Assembly (NCBI GenBank): GCA_013288015.1
Contig: JABDCR010000004.1
Span: forward strand, 1 to 64,000
Length of the DNA: 64,000 nt
Reading direction: 5' to 3'
From: Bacteroidota bacterium
GTDB lineage: Bacteria > Bacteroidota > Bacteroidia > B-17B0 > Aurantibacillaceae
The position numbers and the translations under genes were made by a program. The notes beneath the pieces are model-generated. The model saw only the letters and a program-made list of their open reading frames with translations. It did no database searches and was not told where the DNA came from. The stretch's first letter is position 1. Each line of letters opens with the position of its first letter. This document shows positions 37,399-45,316 of the stretch, piece by piece.

Positions 37399-37418
37399 CC
37401 ACCAAATAATCAGCTAAA
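37399..37418 (-). repeat. Toprim-gene 3'-end remnant F1
   Basis: CCACCAAATAATCAGCTAAA, identical over 20 bases to 45930-45949 inside the end of the Toprim gene. On the minus strand it reads L-A-D-Y-L-V. It lies 13 bp past the end of the RibD/DHFR-like gene. Confidence 0.75.
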
Positions 37419-37431
37419 CCAATATTGTAAA

Positions 37432-38004
37432 TTAATTGCGTTTTGTTTGGTAGTGCAGGGCAATTACGCCACAAGCAAATGTTTTGCTTTCTATAAATTT
37501 TAGTTTAGTTATTTCGGTAACATTTTTAAATAGTGGCATTCCTTTGCCAAGCAATATGGGGTTAACAAATAACCAAAACTCATCAATTAGCCCCTCACTT
37601 AATAAGGAATGAGAAGCACGCGGGCTACCGAAAATTAAAATATTTTTTCCGGCCTGGTTTTTTATTTTATTTATGTTGTCTGCAAGGTGGTCGCTAATAA
37701 CGGTAGTGTTGTTAAGTCCTTTTTCACTAAGTGTTTTTGATAAAACAATTTTTGAAACCTTGTTATACCAAGCCGAATGTTCTTTATCGTGTTTAGATGC
37801 GTTTGGCTTTTCGCCCGCTTTTGGCCAATAAGCCTGCATCATATCATAGGTTACTCGGCCATAAAGTGCAGTATCGGCTTTGTCAGTCATAGTGCCAACA
37901 AAGTCAAACATAGCCTCGTCTAAAGTTATCCAGTTCATTTCTCCGTTAAGTCCTGCCACAAAGCCGTCAAGCGAAGTGTGCATAAAAAAAATTAAATTTC
38001 TCAT
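37432..38004 (-). CDS. dihydrofolate-reductase-like protein (RibD C-terminal family)
   Basis: 190 aa, single domain. The start MRNLIFFMHTSLDGFVAG, then DTALYGRVTYDMMQAYWP and LIFGSPRASHSLLSEGLIDEFWLFVNPILLG are hallmarks of the RibD_C / YwjB group of NADPH-dependent reductase-like proteins. Substrate is unknown; members often serve as accessory reductases. It is bracketed by Toprim remnants F1 and F2 on either side, as if it were one cassette. Confidence 0.88.
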   Translation of the reverse strand: MRNLIFFMHTSLDGFVAGLNGEMNWITLDEAMFDFVGTMTDKADTALYGRVTYDMMQAYWPKAGEKPNASKHDKEHSAWYNKVSKIVLSKTLSEKGLNNTTVISDHLADNINKIKNQAGKNILIFGSPRASHSLLSEGLIDEFWLFVNPILLGKGMPLFKNVTEITKLKFIESKTFACGVIALHYQTKRN

Positions 38005-38097
38005 TTTAATTAGGTTTCTTGTTTTTTTGGGTGTATCAAAACTAATTATTTTCTGTAAATAGTAAAACGAAGCTTTGTTTTTAATCTATTACAAGTT

Positions 38098-38124
38098 GCC
38101 AAATAATCGGCTAAATCTAAGTCT
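38098..38124 (-). repeat. Toprim-gene 3'-end remnant F2
   Basis: GCCAAATAATCGGCTAAATC plus AAGTCTT matches the Toprim gene end with a 3-base deletion and two substitutions. Minus-strand reading D-L-D-L-A-D-Y-L. Located 93 bp upstream of the RibD/DHFR-like gene. Confidence 0.7.
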
Positions 38125-38222
38125 TATAAAAATCTGGCATATTTTTTATGACCTATTAAAATCTTTTTGTTTGAGAAATTTGTTCTACAACTAATTGTAA
38201 ATAAATTGTAAAATTTGCAGTC

Positions 38223-38636
38223 ATGAAACCGCCCGAGAAAATATTTGAAACCAACAAATACAAACTAACCTTTCATAACATTAATTTTTATGAAATATTA
38301 ATAAAAGAAAATGTAACATTAGATGTAGAACTACTTTTAGAGATTAAAAATATATCTGAAAATAATCACCTGCACACCAAATCCTGCATTTTAGTTGAAG
38401 GAGTAGGTTTTTTTAATGTAACAAAAGAAGTACGCGAATTAGGTGCCGAAAAAAAATTCTCTGCAAGAGCAATGGCTGTTGCCTGTTTTTTTAAAAACCC
38501 AAGCTTGTTGCTTATAGGCGAGTTATATAATAAAATTAATAAACCCGCTGTAGAAACAAAAATGTTTACCAATAGAGAAAAAGCAAAAAATTGGCTAAAA
38601 TCCTTTATAGAAGCGGATAGTAATATTAGAATATAA
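38223..38636 (+). CDS. STAS/SpoIIAA-like hypothetical protein (DUF7793-like)
   Basis: 137 aa, soluble. The alternating beta/alpha pattern with VTLDVELLLEIKNIS, VEGVGFFNVTKEVRE and ARAMAVACFFKNPSLLLIGELYNKI resembles a Bacteroidota family of STAS-fold proteins of unknown role. Single gene, bracketed by 19-bp direct repeats and remnants F2 and F3. The opposite orientation to its cassette-like neighbours argues against a shared operon. Confidence 0.65.
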   Translation: MKPPEKIFETNKYKLTFHNINFYEILIKENVTLDVELLLEIKNISENNHLHTKSCILVEGVGFFNVTKEVRELGAEKKFSARAMAVACFFKNPSLLLIGELYNKINKPAVETKMFTNREKAKNWLKSFIEADSNIRI

Positions 38637-38654
38637 TTTAGTTTTTTATCTATT

Positions 38655-38698
38655 ACAAGCCACCGAATTTAAACCTTGTTGTTTTTGTTGTGGCTTGG
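38655..38698 (-). repeat. Toprim-gene 3'-end remnant F3 (diverged)
   Basis: CAAGCCACCGAATTT, then ACCTTGTTGTTTTTGTTGTG matches the Toprim gene end with a gap of about 20 bases. The ends AAGCCAC and GTGGCTT are complementary and could close a hairpin. Confidence 0.55.
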
Positions 38699-38753
38699 CT
38701 TGAGGTTTTAATAAAGTAAAAAATTTCTATTTTTATGCGAGAAAATACCGGGC

Positions 38754-39335
38754 ATGGAAAAACATCTTCTTTTAAAAGAACTACAATCTAAACATGATTT
38801 TTCTGAAGCTGATTTTGAGAAATTGTTACCACTGTTTGAAGAACGCAACTACAAAAAAAATGAAATGATTTTTAAAGCGGGCGATGTGGTGAAATATGTT
38901 TTTTTTATTCTTAAAGGTTGTTTCAGGCAATTTTATATTAATGCAAATGGCATGGAGCGAACTATTTATATAATGGAAGAAGGGCGTTGGACAGGAGAAT
39001 CCTTAAGTTTTATGAACGAAATTCCTACCAATATGAATTTGCAGGCACTTGAAGATTGCAAGGTGTTGGCTATGACCAAACCTAAATGGGAGTATGCTAT
39101 TCGCAATATACCCGAGTATGCCTTGTACCATATGAAAAATCATCAGCGTATGATTGCCTGGTTAAAAGAACAACTGGGTGCTGCCGTTACCGAAAAACCC
39201 GATGAACTTTACCGCCGCTTATTAAATGAAACGCCACACCTGTTGCAACGCTTGCCACAATACGAAATTGCCAAGTACTTAGGTGTAACACCCGAAACTT
39301 TAAGTAGAATTAGAAAAAGAAATACCAGGCTGTAA
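38754..39335 (+). CDS. Crp/Fnr-family transcriptional regulator
   Basis: 193 aa with an N-terminal cyclic-nucleotide-binding-like beta roll (about 20-120) and a C-terminal winged helix. The recognition helix YLGVTPETLSRIRKR holds E-x-x-S-R as in FNR, which reads TTGAT half-sites. It lacks the FNR cysteine cluster (only two cysteines, near 63 and 103), so it should not carry a 4Fe-4S sensor. A perfect TTGAT-N4-ATCAA site follows 8 bp after its stop, in front of the next two genes, which are its probable targets. Confidence 0.9.
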   Translation: MEKHLLLKELQSKHDFSEADFEKLLPLFEERNYKKNEMIFKAGDVVKYVFFILKGCFRQFYINANGMERTIYIMEEGRWTGESLSFMNEIPTNMNLQALEDCKVLAMTKPKWEYAIRNIPEYALYHMKNHQRMIAWLKEQLGAAVTEKPDELYRRLLNETPHLLQRLPQYEIAKYLGVTPETLSRIRKRNTRL

Positions 39336-39343
39336 ATCATTTC

Positions 39344-39357
39344 TTGATTTGAATCAA
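39344..39357 (+). promoter_or_regulatory. FNR-type operator TTGAT-N4-ATCAA
   Basis: TTGATTTGAATCAA is an exact match to the FNR consensus half-sites with the right 4-base spacer. It lies between the Crp/Fnr gene and the DUF3764-like/cupin pair, about 60 bp before the latter's start, with a TACTTTG promoter-like box at 39381. Confidence 0.75.
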
Positions 39358-39417
39358 GATTTTTTAAAATAACACTCCGTTACTTTGCCTCATATAAACC
39401 AATAAAAAATAAAAAGT

Positions 39418-39771
39418 ATGAAAAAAGTAATTATCTCGGCAGCAGTTTTAGCAGTAACTACATTAAGCTTTGCATTTAAATATGCCGAAAGCGGAAAAAA
39501 TGTAACCATCATTAACACGGTAGAAGTAAAAGATTATGCCGAGTTTAAAAAAGGGTTTGATGCAGGTGCGCCTATTCGCGAAAAAGGAGGCATTAAGGTT
39601 ATAAACCTGTATCAATCGGTTGATAATAAAAACATGGTTACCATTATTGAAGAGGCAGCCAGTGCCGAAGCTGTTAAACAATTTTTTAGTAACCCCGACA
39701 TGAAAGCCGCTATGGAAAAAACAGGCGTTATATCTAAACCCGATATGAAAATTTTAACCAAAGTTCAATAA
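39418..39771 (+). CDS. secreted DUF3764 / ABM-like small protein
   Basis: 117 aa with a signal peptide (about 1-19). The mature part is one ferredoxin-like alpha/beta domain: VKDYAEFKKGFDAGAPIREKGGI, NMVTIIEEAASAEAVKQFFSNPDMKAAMEKTGV. This resembles DUF3764 and antibiotic-biosynthesis-monooxygenase-like dimers. It is the first gene after the FNR-type box and is followed 8 bp later by a cupin gene. Function unknown; a stress or detoxification role is a guess. Confidence 0.7.
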   Translation: MKKVIISAAVLAVTTLSFAFKYAESGKNVTIINTVEVKDYAEFKKGFDAGAPIREKGGIKVINLYQSVDNKNMVTIIEEAASAEAVKQFFSNPDMKAAMEKTGVISKPDMKILTKVQ

Positions 39772-39779
39772 TATCAGTT

Positions 39780-40211
39780 ATGAGTAATCAGGAAATCATA
39801 AAGTTTGGCGGTATCGAAGTGCATTACAACCTTGATGCAAGCGATACGCAGAATGCCTTAACCTTGTTTAAGTGCGTTATACACCCCGGTTCAAAAATTG
39901 CCGCTGCACACTATCACGAGCATTTTGACGAAACGGTTTATAGTCTTAAAGGAACCGCCACTTACATAGTTGATGGAAAAACTATTGAGTTAAACCCCGG
40001 CGATTCTCTTTTTATACCGCGCGGTGTGGTACACGCTTTTGCAAATAAAAGTAATGAGCTTATTGAATTTCTTTGCTATTGCAGCCCCGGCTTAATGGTA
40101 CCTGATTACTTTAAAGACATTGCCGAAATAATTAATGCAGGTGGCCCACCCGATATGGCAAAATTAAAAGAGGTTATGTTACATTATGGTTTAGTGCCGG
40201 TGGTTGGATAA
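39780..40211 (+). CDS. cupin-domain protein
   Basis: 143 aa, single conserved beta-barrel. Cupin motif 1 is HYHEHFDETVYSLKG (two metal-binding His and a Glu) and motif 2 is GDSLFIPRGVVHAF with the third histidine. It starts 8 bp after the DUF3764-like gene, in the unit likely controlled by the Crp/Fnr regulator upstream. The enzyme activity, if any (for example dioxygenase or isomerase), cannot be told. Confidence 0.85.
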   Translation: MSNQEIIKFGGIEVHYNLDASDTQNALTLFKCVIHPGSKIAAAHYHEHFDETVYSLKGTATYIVDGKTIELNPGDSLFIPRGVVHAFANKSNELIEFLCYCSPGLMVPDYFKDIAEIINAGGPPDMAKLKEVMLHYGLVPVVG

Positions 40212-40270
40212 ACCAGCGGCGCTTTAAACCATTTTATTTGTTATTTAATTTTTTTTGAATACAAAAAAAG

Positions 40271-40906
40271 ATGAACCCTAAAACATTTTCGAACATAGAG
40301 AAAATTATCCAACTTGTACAAAAAGTTACACCACCTGTTATTTTGTTGTGCGCACTTGTATTGGGTTACACATCGGTTAACCCTTGGATAACCATGCCGG
40401 CAACACTAATGGCGCCGGTAGTAGGCATTGGCTTATCTAAATACGGGGCCAAAAAAAACAAATCTATGCGTTGGTATATTGCTATTATAAATGGTTTACT
40501 GGTTTTTTTAATTTGTTGCTTAGCGGACAAAAACTCGCCTGTGTTTATTATTGGCATTACTAATATTTTATTTGTTTCTATTTACTTTCAAAAAACGGCG
40601 GAGAAGGCGGTTAATTTTTTATTTTCTTTTTCTTTACTAATCGGAGGCTCTTTGCTTTCTGAAATGCAAAGCCCACTTATTATTGAAGGGGCGCTACTGT
40701 TGGCACTATATGCGTTTGTGCTAAACCAAACTCTGTTATTTGTTGCTATGCAGAGTAAAGAAATACAACATCAAAAAGAAATAATAGAAGAAAAACACAA
40801 AGAGGTAATGGATAGCATACACTATGCAAAACGTATACAAAGTGCTTTAATTACTTCTGAAAAATCTATTGAGGCTAGTTTAAACAAACTAATGAAACAG
40901 AATTAA
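40271..40906 (+). CDS. membrane protein ending in a signalling linker, probably a truncated sensor
   Basis: 211 aa with about six membrane helices (25-170) and then a cytoplasmic coiled coil containing KEVMDSIHYAKRIQSALI. That linker is typical of Bacteroidota sensor proteins, where a SpoIIE phosphatase or kinase domain follows. Here the protein stops 20 residues later, and Toprim remnant F4 starts within 5 bp of the stop codon. The output domain therefore appears to have been lost at this junction, or the protein has been reduced to a membrane stub. Confidence 0.6.
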   Translation: MNPKTFSNIEKIIQLVQKVTPPVILLCALVLGYTSVNPWITMPATLMAPVVGIGLSKYGAKKNKSMRWYIAIINGLLVFLICCLADKNSPVFIIGITNILFVSIYFQKTAEKAVNFLFSFSLLIGGSLLSEMQSPLIIEGALLLALYAFVLNQTLLFVAMQSKEIQHQKEIIEEKHKEVMDSIHYAKRIQSALITSEKSIEASLNKLMKQN

Positions 40907-40910
40907 AACT

Positions 40911-40992
40911 CACCAAATAATCAACTAAATCTAAGCCTTGTTGTTTTTCTGTTTGGGTGGCGTTGCGTTCTAACAAATTTGATACGGTAATT
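40911..40992 (-). repeat. Toprim-gene 3'-end remnant F4
   Basis: The longest remnant. On the minus strand it reads ITVSNLLERNATQTEKQQGL followed by DLVDYLVSFN, against ISVSNLLQHNATETEKQQGL and DLADYLVAFM in the intact gene. It lies between the truncated sensor and the methyltransferase gene. Confidence 0.85.
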
Positions 40993-41028
40993 TTTTGCCT
41001 GACTATTAATGGAAATGAACACCACCAT

Positions 41029-41877
41029 TTACTTAGAGAATAACACGTATCCGTAAGTGTTGTTACCCAGCTTCCGCAATTGCTTCGGAAACAATAGTGA
41101 AGCCAGTTTTAAAGCCGGACTTAAAGGTAGTTTTTTTCCTATACGGTCGGCTTCGTCAAGAATATGAATGTCTTCGTAAATTTTCCATCCATGCGAACTA
41201 AATAATTGCAACGGCCACTCTACATCAAATTGAATGGGTACCCGTTTCATTTTTTTAAGAAGATCGTTGGCCTGTTTGTGACGACGCATTTTGCCTTGCT
41301 GGTAGTCTTGTATCCAATAGTTGAAATTATTTTGTGCAAAAATATCTTTAGACAAGGTTTCGGCGTCTTCATTGCGCAGATATCCAATTACACCTTCGGT
41401 GATAACCAAAGCGCTGGTACTTTTTAACGACAGCTGTTCAAATAGTGCTTTTCTTTGTACGGTATCTGAAAGATCGCATCCCAAACGTTGCAAATTACAC
41501 TGCGGTATTTCTGCAGCCAGTTTTTTTTCTTTATAGCTGATTAGTTCCGGATAATCTACTTCAGTCCACTTCAACGAGTTTGGCAGTTTTAGGCGGTACG
41601 GACGTGTATCAAGTCCTGCGCCGAGATTGATTATGTGATTAACGTTTTTTTGAAGTGCTGATTCAATGAGTCTGTCAATCGCCGTTGTGCGAACTATCAT
41701 AGCAAACGACATGGCCTGAATATGAGGCATGCTTCGTGCCATTTCGAAACCTTGTTGTCCTGCAAGTTGTGCAGCTAACGGATCACGTACAACCGGGTTG
41801 GCGAGCTCGGTTTCCATCGCCCTTAAAGCGGCAATCCAATGCGCAGTTTCAGAAATATGGTTAAAGTCTTTTTCCAT
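41029..41877 (-). CDS. SAM-dependent methyltransferase, leucine carboxyl methyltransferase family
   Basis: A class I methyltransferase of the PF04072 type. It has SETAHWIAALRAMETE near the start, the SAM-binding motif NLGAGLDTRPYRL, an acidic residue in WTEVDYPELISYK, and the VITEGVIGYL motif. I chose the ATG at 41877 (MEKDFNHIS), which gives the usual N-terminus; the frame extends upstream to a TTG at 41922. Substrate unknown; bacterial relatives act on polyketides or small molecules. Bracketed by Toprim remnants F4 and F5. Confidence 0.85.
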   Translation of the reverse strand: MEKDFNHISETAHWIAALRAMETELANPVVRDPLAAQLAGQQGFEMARSMPHIQAMSFAMIVRTTAIDRLIESALQKNVNHIINLGAGLDTRPYRLKLPNSLKWTEVDYPELISYKEKKLAAEIPQCNLQRLGCDLSDTVQRKALFEQLSLKSTSALVITEGVIGYLRNEDAETLSKDIFAQNNFNYWIQDYQQGKMRRHKQANDLLKKMKRVPIQFDVEWPLQLFSSHGWKIYEDIHILDEADRIGKKLPLSPALKLASLLFPKQLRKLGNNTYGYVLFSK

Positions 41878-41959
41878 ACTTGTAAAAATAACTCTCTGCA
41901 TTTGTTGGGTTTTCACCAACAAGCAATTAATTCTTTATAAATATACAAACTTTTGTTTC

Positions 41960-42027
41960 CCACCAAATAATCAGCAAAATCTAAGCCCTGTTGTTTTTCT
42001 GTTTGGGTGGCGTGACGTTCCAGTAAA
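41960..42027 (-). repeat. Toprim-gene 3'-end remnant F5
   Basis: Minus-strand reading EDLLERHATQTEKQQGLDFA then DYLVG. It lies about 80 bp upstream of the methyltransferase gene and touches a TGTCATTTCGA element on its other side. Confidence 0.85.
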
Positions 42028-42038
42028 TCCTCACGCTT

Positions 42039-42119
42039 TGTCATTTCGAAAAGGAATGAATGAGAAATCTGTTTGTGAATCTACTTAGAAACGGATTTCT
42101 CCCGCTGGTCGAAATGACA
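42039..42119. repeat. TGTCATTTCGA inverted-repeat element 2
   Basis: TGTCATTTCGA at the left, TCGAAATGACA at the right, with inner GAGAAATCTGTTT / AAACGGATTTCTC arms. Adjacent to remnant F5 and to the DtxR-family gene end. Confidence 0.8.
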
Positions 42120-42136
42120 AGGAATTGAAAAGTTTA

Positions 42137-42793
42137 TTACATCACCAATAAGTTTTGAGTTACCTCATTACTTAAAATAGTTTGGTTGCTGTTATTAATT
42201 ACAACCGTCATTGATTTATCGAAAGCCTGAATTTCTTTTACCTCAATGCTGTTGTTAATGGTTAAGCCTGTTTTATTAAGGAACTGCAAAAACGCTGTTG
42301 AGTGATTGCAAACCCCAACCAGCTTATATTTTTTATTTACCTGCGCATCGGCTAAAGTCATGGCTTTTAAGGCGGGCATTTTACCATTTTTATCGGGTAT
42401 AGGGTCGCCATGCGGGTCAAACTGAGGCGAGCCTAAAAATTTATCCAGCTGCTCCATTAGCTTTTCGCTTTGTATGTGTTCAAGTTGCTCGGCAACCTCG
42501 TGTACTTCGTCCCAACTAAAATTAAGTTTTTCGTATAAAAAGGTTTCCCACAAACGGTGCTTGCGTATAATTTTTAGTGCACTTTTTTTACCCGATGCCG
42601 TAACGGTTATTTTACCATACTTTTCGTAATCAATTAGTTTTTTTTCTTTCAGCCTTTTAAGCATATCGTTTGCAGTAGCTGTTTTAACGCCCAAATTGGT
42701 AGCCAACTCGCTTGTGCCTGCTTCTTCATTAGGGTCATCCTGCGTTAAGCGGTATAGGGCTTTTAAATAGTTTTCTTCTGTAAACGATAACAT
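42137..42793 (-). CDS. DtxR/MntR-family metal-dependent transcriptional repressor
   Basis: 218 aa. N-terminal winged helix (EENYLKALYRL, TSELATNLGVKTATANDMLKRL), dimerisation/metal domain with HRLWETFLYEKLNFSWDEVHEVAEQLEHI, and a C-terminal FeoA/SH3-like domain (about 150-218). The middle histidines and glutamates match metal ligands of the family. It should repress iron or manganese uptake genes when the metal is bound. No transporter gene is adjacent, so its targets lie elsewhere. Confidence 0.9.
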   Translation of the reverse strand: MLSFTEENYLKALYRLTQDDPNEEAGTSELATNLGVKTATANDMLKRLKEKKLIDYEKYGKITVTASGKKSALKIIRKHRLWETFLYEKLNFSWDEVHEVAEQLEHIQSEKLMEQLDKFLGSPQFDPHGDPIPDKNGKMPALKAMTLADAQVNKKYKLVGVCNHSTAFLQFLNKTGLTINNSIEVKEIQAFDKSMTVVINNSNQTILSNEVTQNLLVM

Positions 42794-42860
42794 GGCACTA
42801 ATTTAATAATTAAATATTTAAGCGGTGCTGCTATGGGATGCTGTGCGAATTTATCGGCAC

Positions 42861-44987
42861 TTACTTCTTCAAAACCTTAATGCACAAATCATCAAAGTAG
42901 CAGGTTTTATTGCCAAAATAATACAAGCACATAACTGCATTACCTGTAAAATTTTTTGTTAAACGTACTTTCAATTGTATTTTTTTCCAACCCTTACCCA
43001 AATCTGCAACAACATCCTGACTTACTCTTTCAAAGCTTTTATCATTTTGCAGCGATAAAATAATGCCCCCTACTTCATCTTCGGCAAGTCTGTTTACGCT
43101 TATCTCAACTTCATCGCCCGGTTTAACTTCAAAATTTACCCCTCCTATATAAGCATGTTTATTATTTGCTTTTAAGGAAGTAGTTGCCGAAGTAAATTGC
43201 TCTTTACAACTTACAGTTAACCCATCGCAAGTGTTTAAACCATCAGCCGATACAAAACCTGATTTGTTTGGAGCAATTTTTTCGAAATCAAAATTTATGG
43301 TTACCGTGTTGCTATAATGTGGTTTTGCCAAAGCGGTATCAATGTGTATTACATAAAATTCGTCTCCCGTTTCGGGAAAAGTGCGGGCAAGCTCTATGCT
43401 TTTTACGGCATATTTATAATCTACTGTAATGCTATCAAGTACGCTTTGTTTAAAGGCTTCATCTTTTCGCAAAAAGTTAACCAGCACTTCTGGGTACTTT
43501 TCAAAAATATCTGCATGCGGTGTTTCTCTGTAAAAGCAAAATATTTTATTCGGTATTTTTTCGTACATAAAAGTAGTAGGGTATCTTTTGCGCACATACT
43601 GGCGGCCTTGTTCAAAACTATCGCCCCCATAAGCTATACCAAAATTAAGTGCCGATTCAACAAAGCAACTCTCTTCGTAACCTGTGGTCATTATTTTAGG
43701 CATATTGCCAAATTGCTTGGCCGCTCCTATACTCGATATGTATTGCGGATTTCCTTTGGCATAACTGGTACCATAAAATTGCAATTTATAAAGTAACAAG
43801 CCTGTACTTACTGTTAGCATTAGTACTGCAATAAGCTTGTTTAATTTAATTTGCGAAAAAGCAACCAAGCCTGCTAAAACTGCCGGAATAGTTACTGCCC
43901 TTGCCGGAATTAAATAATGAAAACTATAATGCTTGGCAGCCAGCATAATTTGTAAAACTATAACCAGCCAAAAAGCCAATGCCAGTTTATAAAAACTACT
44001 TTTCCATTTTTTGGTAAACAAACCAACTATTACCATAATAGAAAGCAGTATAAACCCGGTGGTAAAAAAATACTCGTCGGCAAAAAGTGTTTTTAGGTTT
44101 TTTATATATTCTACCTTATCAATAATTTGTTCTTTGCCGCTGCCATATTGCCCCGAGTGCGTTGCCATGCCAAAAAACCATTTATACATGCCTTTAAAAC
44201 TATTCCAAACCGGATATAGAATTAACAAAGCAAAAACCGCTAAACCAATTATGTATATGATAAATTTTTTAGGCTTTTCAATAAAAAACAAAGGCACCAG
44301 TATAAAAGGCACACAGGTTATTTTAGCTACAAACAAAGCGGCTGTTACAAAAGCCATAAACAAAATTGACTTAGTGCTAATAGTATAGCCATCTATCTTA
44401 CTTTTTTTATAGCTCAGCACCCATAAAAAAGCACAGTAATAGGGTAGTGTTAGTAGCATAATATATTCGGGACACACCCTGATAAAAAAATGAAAATTTA
44501 AGTAAGCGCTTATAGCTATAAGCTGAAAAAAGAAAGCCGTAATATAATTGCCCGTGTTTTTGGCAATAAGTTTGCCTGCGGCATATACAGTAAGCATTAT
44601 TAAAGCAATACAAACAATGGCATCGGCACGTAAATAAAACTCGGGGCGGTTAATTACATCCTCAACTACATTGCCTTTACCCAAAAAAAGATGCGTAAAA
44701 AAAATAATAATGCCTGCCAACCAATGAGCCGTTGTGCCGGGGTTGTCGTAATGACCTAAATCTATATGTCCGTTGGCAATGTTGGTTCCGTTTATTAAAT
44801 AGATGTAAGTAGAATCGGTATAGGTTGTAAAAAAGTTTACCCCCTGGTAGTAGTAAAGCCAAGCAAACACACCATAAACTACCGGCAGCAAAAAAAGCAG
44901 GAAACTATTTTTTTTAGTGTACGATATTGCCGCACCCCCTGTAAAAACTGATTTTAGAGCCAATGATAGGTTGTTTTCGCTTTCCAT
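42861..44987 (-). CDS. multi-pass membrane glycosyltransferase-like protein (GT-C type)
   Basis: 708 aa with about 11-12 membrane helices in the first 420 residues, then a soluble outer domain. The first outer loop contains NIANGHIDLGHYDNPGTTAH, with the acidic residues and D-N-P-G-T typical of GT-C polyprenyl-sugar transferases. The C-terminal 160 residues form a beta-rich domain with FDFEKIAPNKSGFVSADGLN resembling carbohydrate-binding modules. Probably transfers a sugar to a surface glycan or lipid. No sugar-synthesis gene is nearby. Confidence 0.7.
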   Translation of the reverse strand: MESENNLSLALKSVFTGGAAISYTKKNSFLLFLLPVVYGVFAWLYYYQGVNFFTTYTDSTYIYLINGTNIANGHIDLGHYDNPGTTAHWLAGIIIFFTHLFLGKGNVVEDVINRPEFYLRADAIVCIALIMLTVYAAGKLIAKNTGNYITAFFFQLIAISAYLNFHFFIRVCPEYIMLLTLPYYCAFLWVLSYKKSKIDGYTISTKSILFMAFVTAALFVAKITCVPFILVPLFFIEKPKKFIIYIIGLAVFALLILYPVWNSFKGMYKWFFGMATHSGQYGSGKEQIIDKVEYIKNLKTLFADEYFFTTGFILLSIMVIVGLFTKKWKSSFYKLALAFWLVIVLQIMLAAKHYSFHYLIPARAVTIPAVLAGLVAFSQIKLNKLIAVLMLTVSTGLLLYKLQFYGTSYAKGNPQYISSIGAAKQFGNMPKIMTTGYEESCFVESALNFGIAYGGDSFEQGRQYVRKRYPTTFMYEKIPNKIFCFYRETPHADIFEKYPEVLVNFLRKDEAFKQSVLDSITVDYKYAVKSIELARTFPETGDEFYVIHIDTALAKPHYSNTVTINFDFEKIAPNKSGFVSADGLNTCDGLTVSCKEQFTSATTSLKANNKHAYIGGVNFEVKPGDEVEISVNRLAEDEVGGIILSLQNDKSFERVSQDVVADLGKGWKKIQLKVRLTKNFTGNAVMCLYYFGNKTCYFDDLCIKVLKK

Positions 44988-45060
44988 TTTTATAATAGCC
45001 GTTAAAGATACTTTTTTTTGCTATTCTACCACAACACGATTGAAGAGTAGCTGGTACAAG

Positions 45061-45290
45061 GTACAATTTTGTATACTATACTAAACCTTGTACCACTTTA
45101 TATAAATGACAAAACGTAATAAAATAGTGTTGAGGTTTGTTGTTGTCGCAAGGTTTCAAATCCAGCGGAGCGGGGGTACAATTTTGTATACTAAACTAAA
45201 CCTTGTACCACTTTATATAAATGACAAAGCGTAATAAAATAATGTTGAGGTTTGTTGTTACCGCAGGATTTCAAATCCAGCGGAGCGGGG
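45061..45290. repeat. two tandem copies of a 115-bp repeat
   Basis: GTACAATTTTGTATACT starts at 45061 and again at 45176, and both copies continue through TAAATGACAAA, GTGTTGAGG or ATGTTGAGG, and TTTCAAATCCAGCGGAGCGG. They fill most of the 329-bp gap between the GT-C gene and the next gene. A partial third copy is at 49041-49110. Confidence 0.85.
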
Positions 45291-45316
45291 AACAACAAAG
45301 GTAGAGTGGTTATAAT

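Larger units (their letters stand above)
38077..38659. repeat. 19-bp direct repeat around the 137-aa gene
   Basis: GTTTTTAATCTATTACAAG at 38077-38095 and GTTTTTTATCTATTACAAG at 38641-38659, 18 of 19 identical. Each copy runs directly into a Toprim remnant (F2, F3). The unit between them holds one complete gene. Confidence 0.7.

Noticed and set aside
40271..40906. Frameshift hiding the missing output domain of the sensor
   Set aside because: Sequence after the stop is Toprim remnant and then the methyltransferase gene on the other strand; no phosphatase or kinase sequence is present in any frame.
43317..43796. 159-aa open frame antisense to the GT-C gene
   Set aside because: Shadow of a membrane protein gene on the other strand; no promoter box or homology pattern.
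45061..45290. CRISPR array
   Set aside because: Only two adjacent 115-bp copies without spacers; no cas genes.
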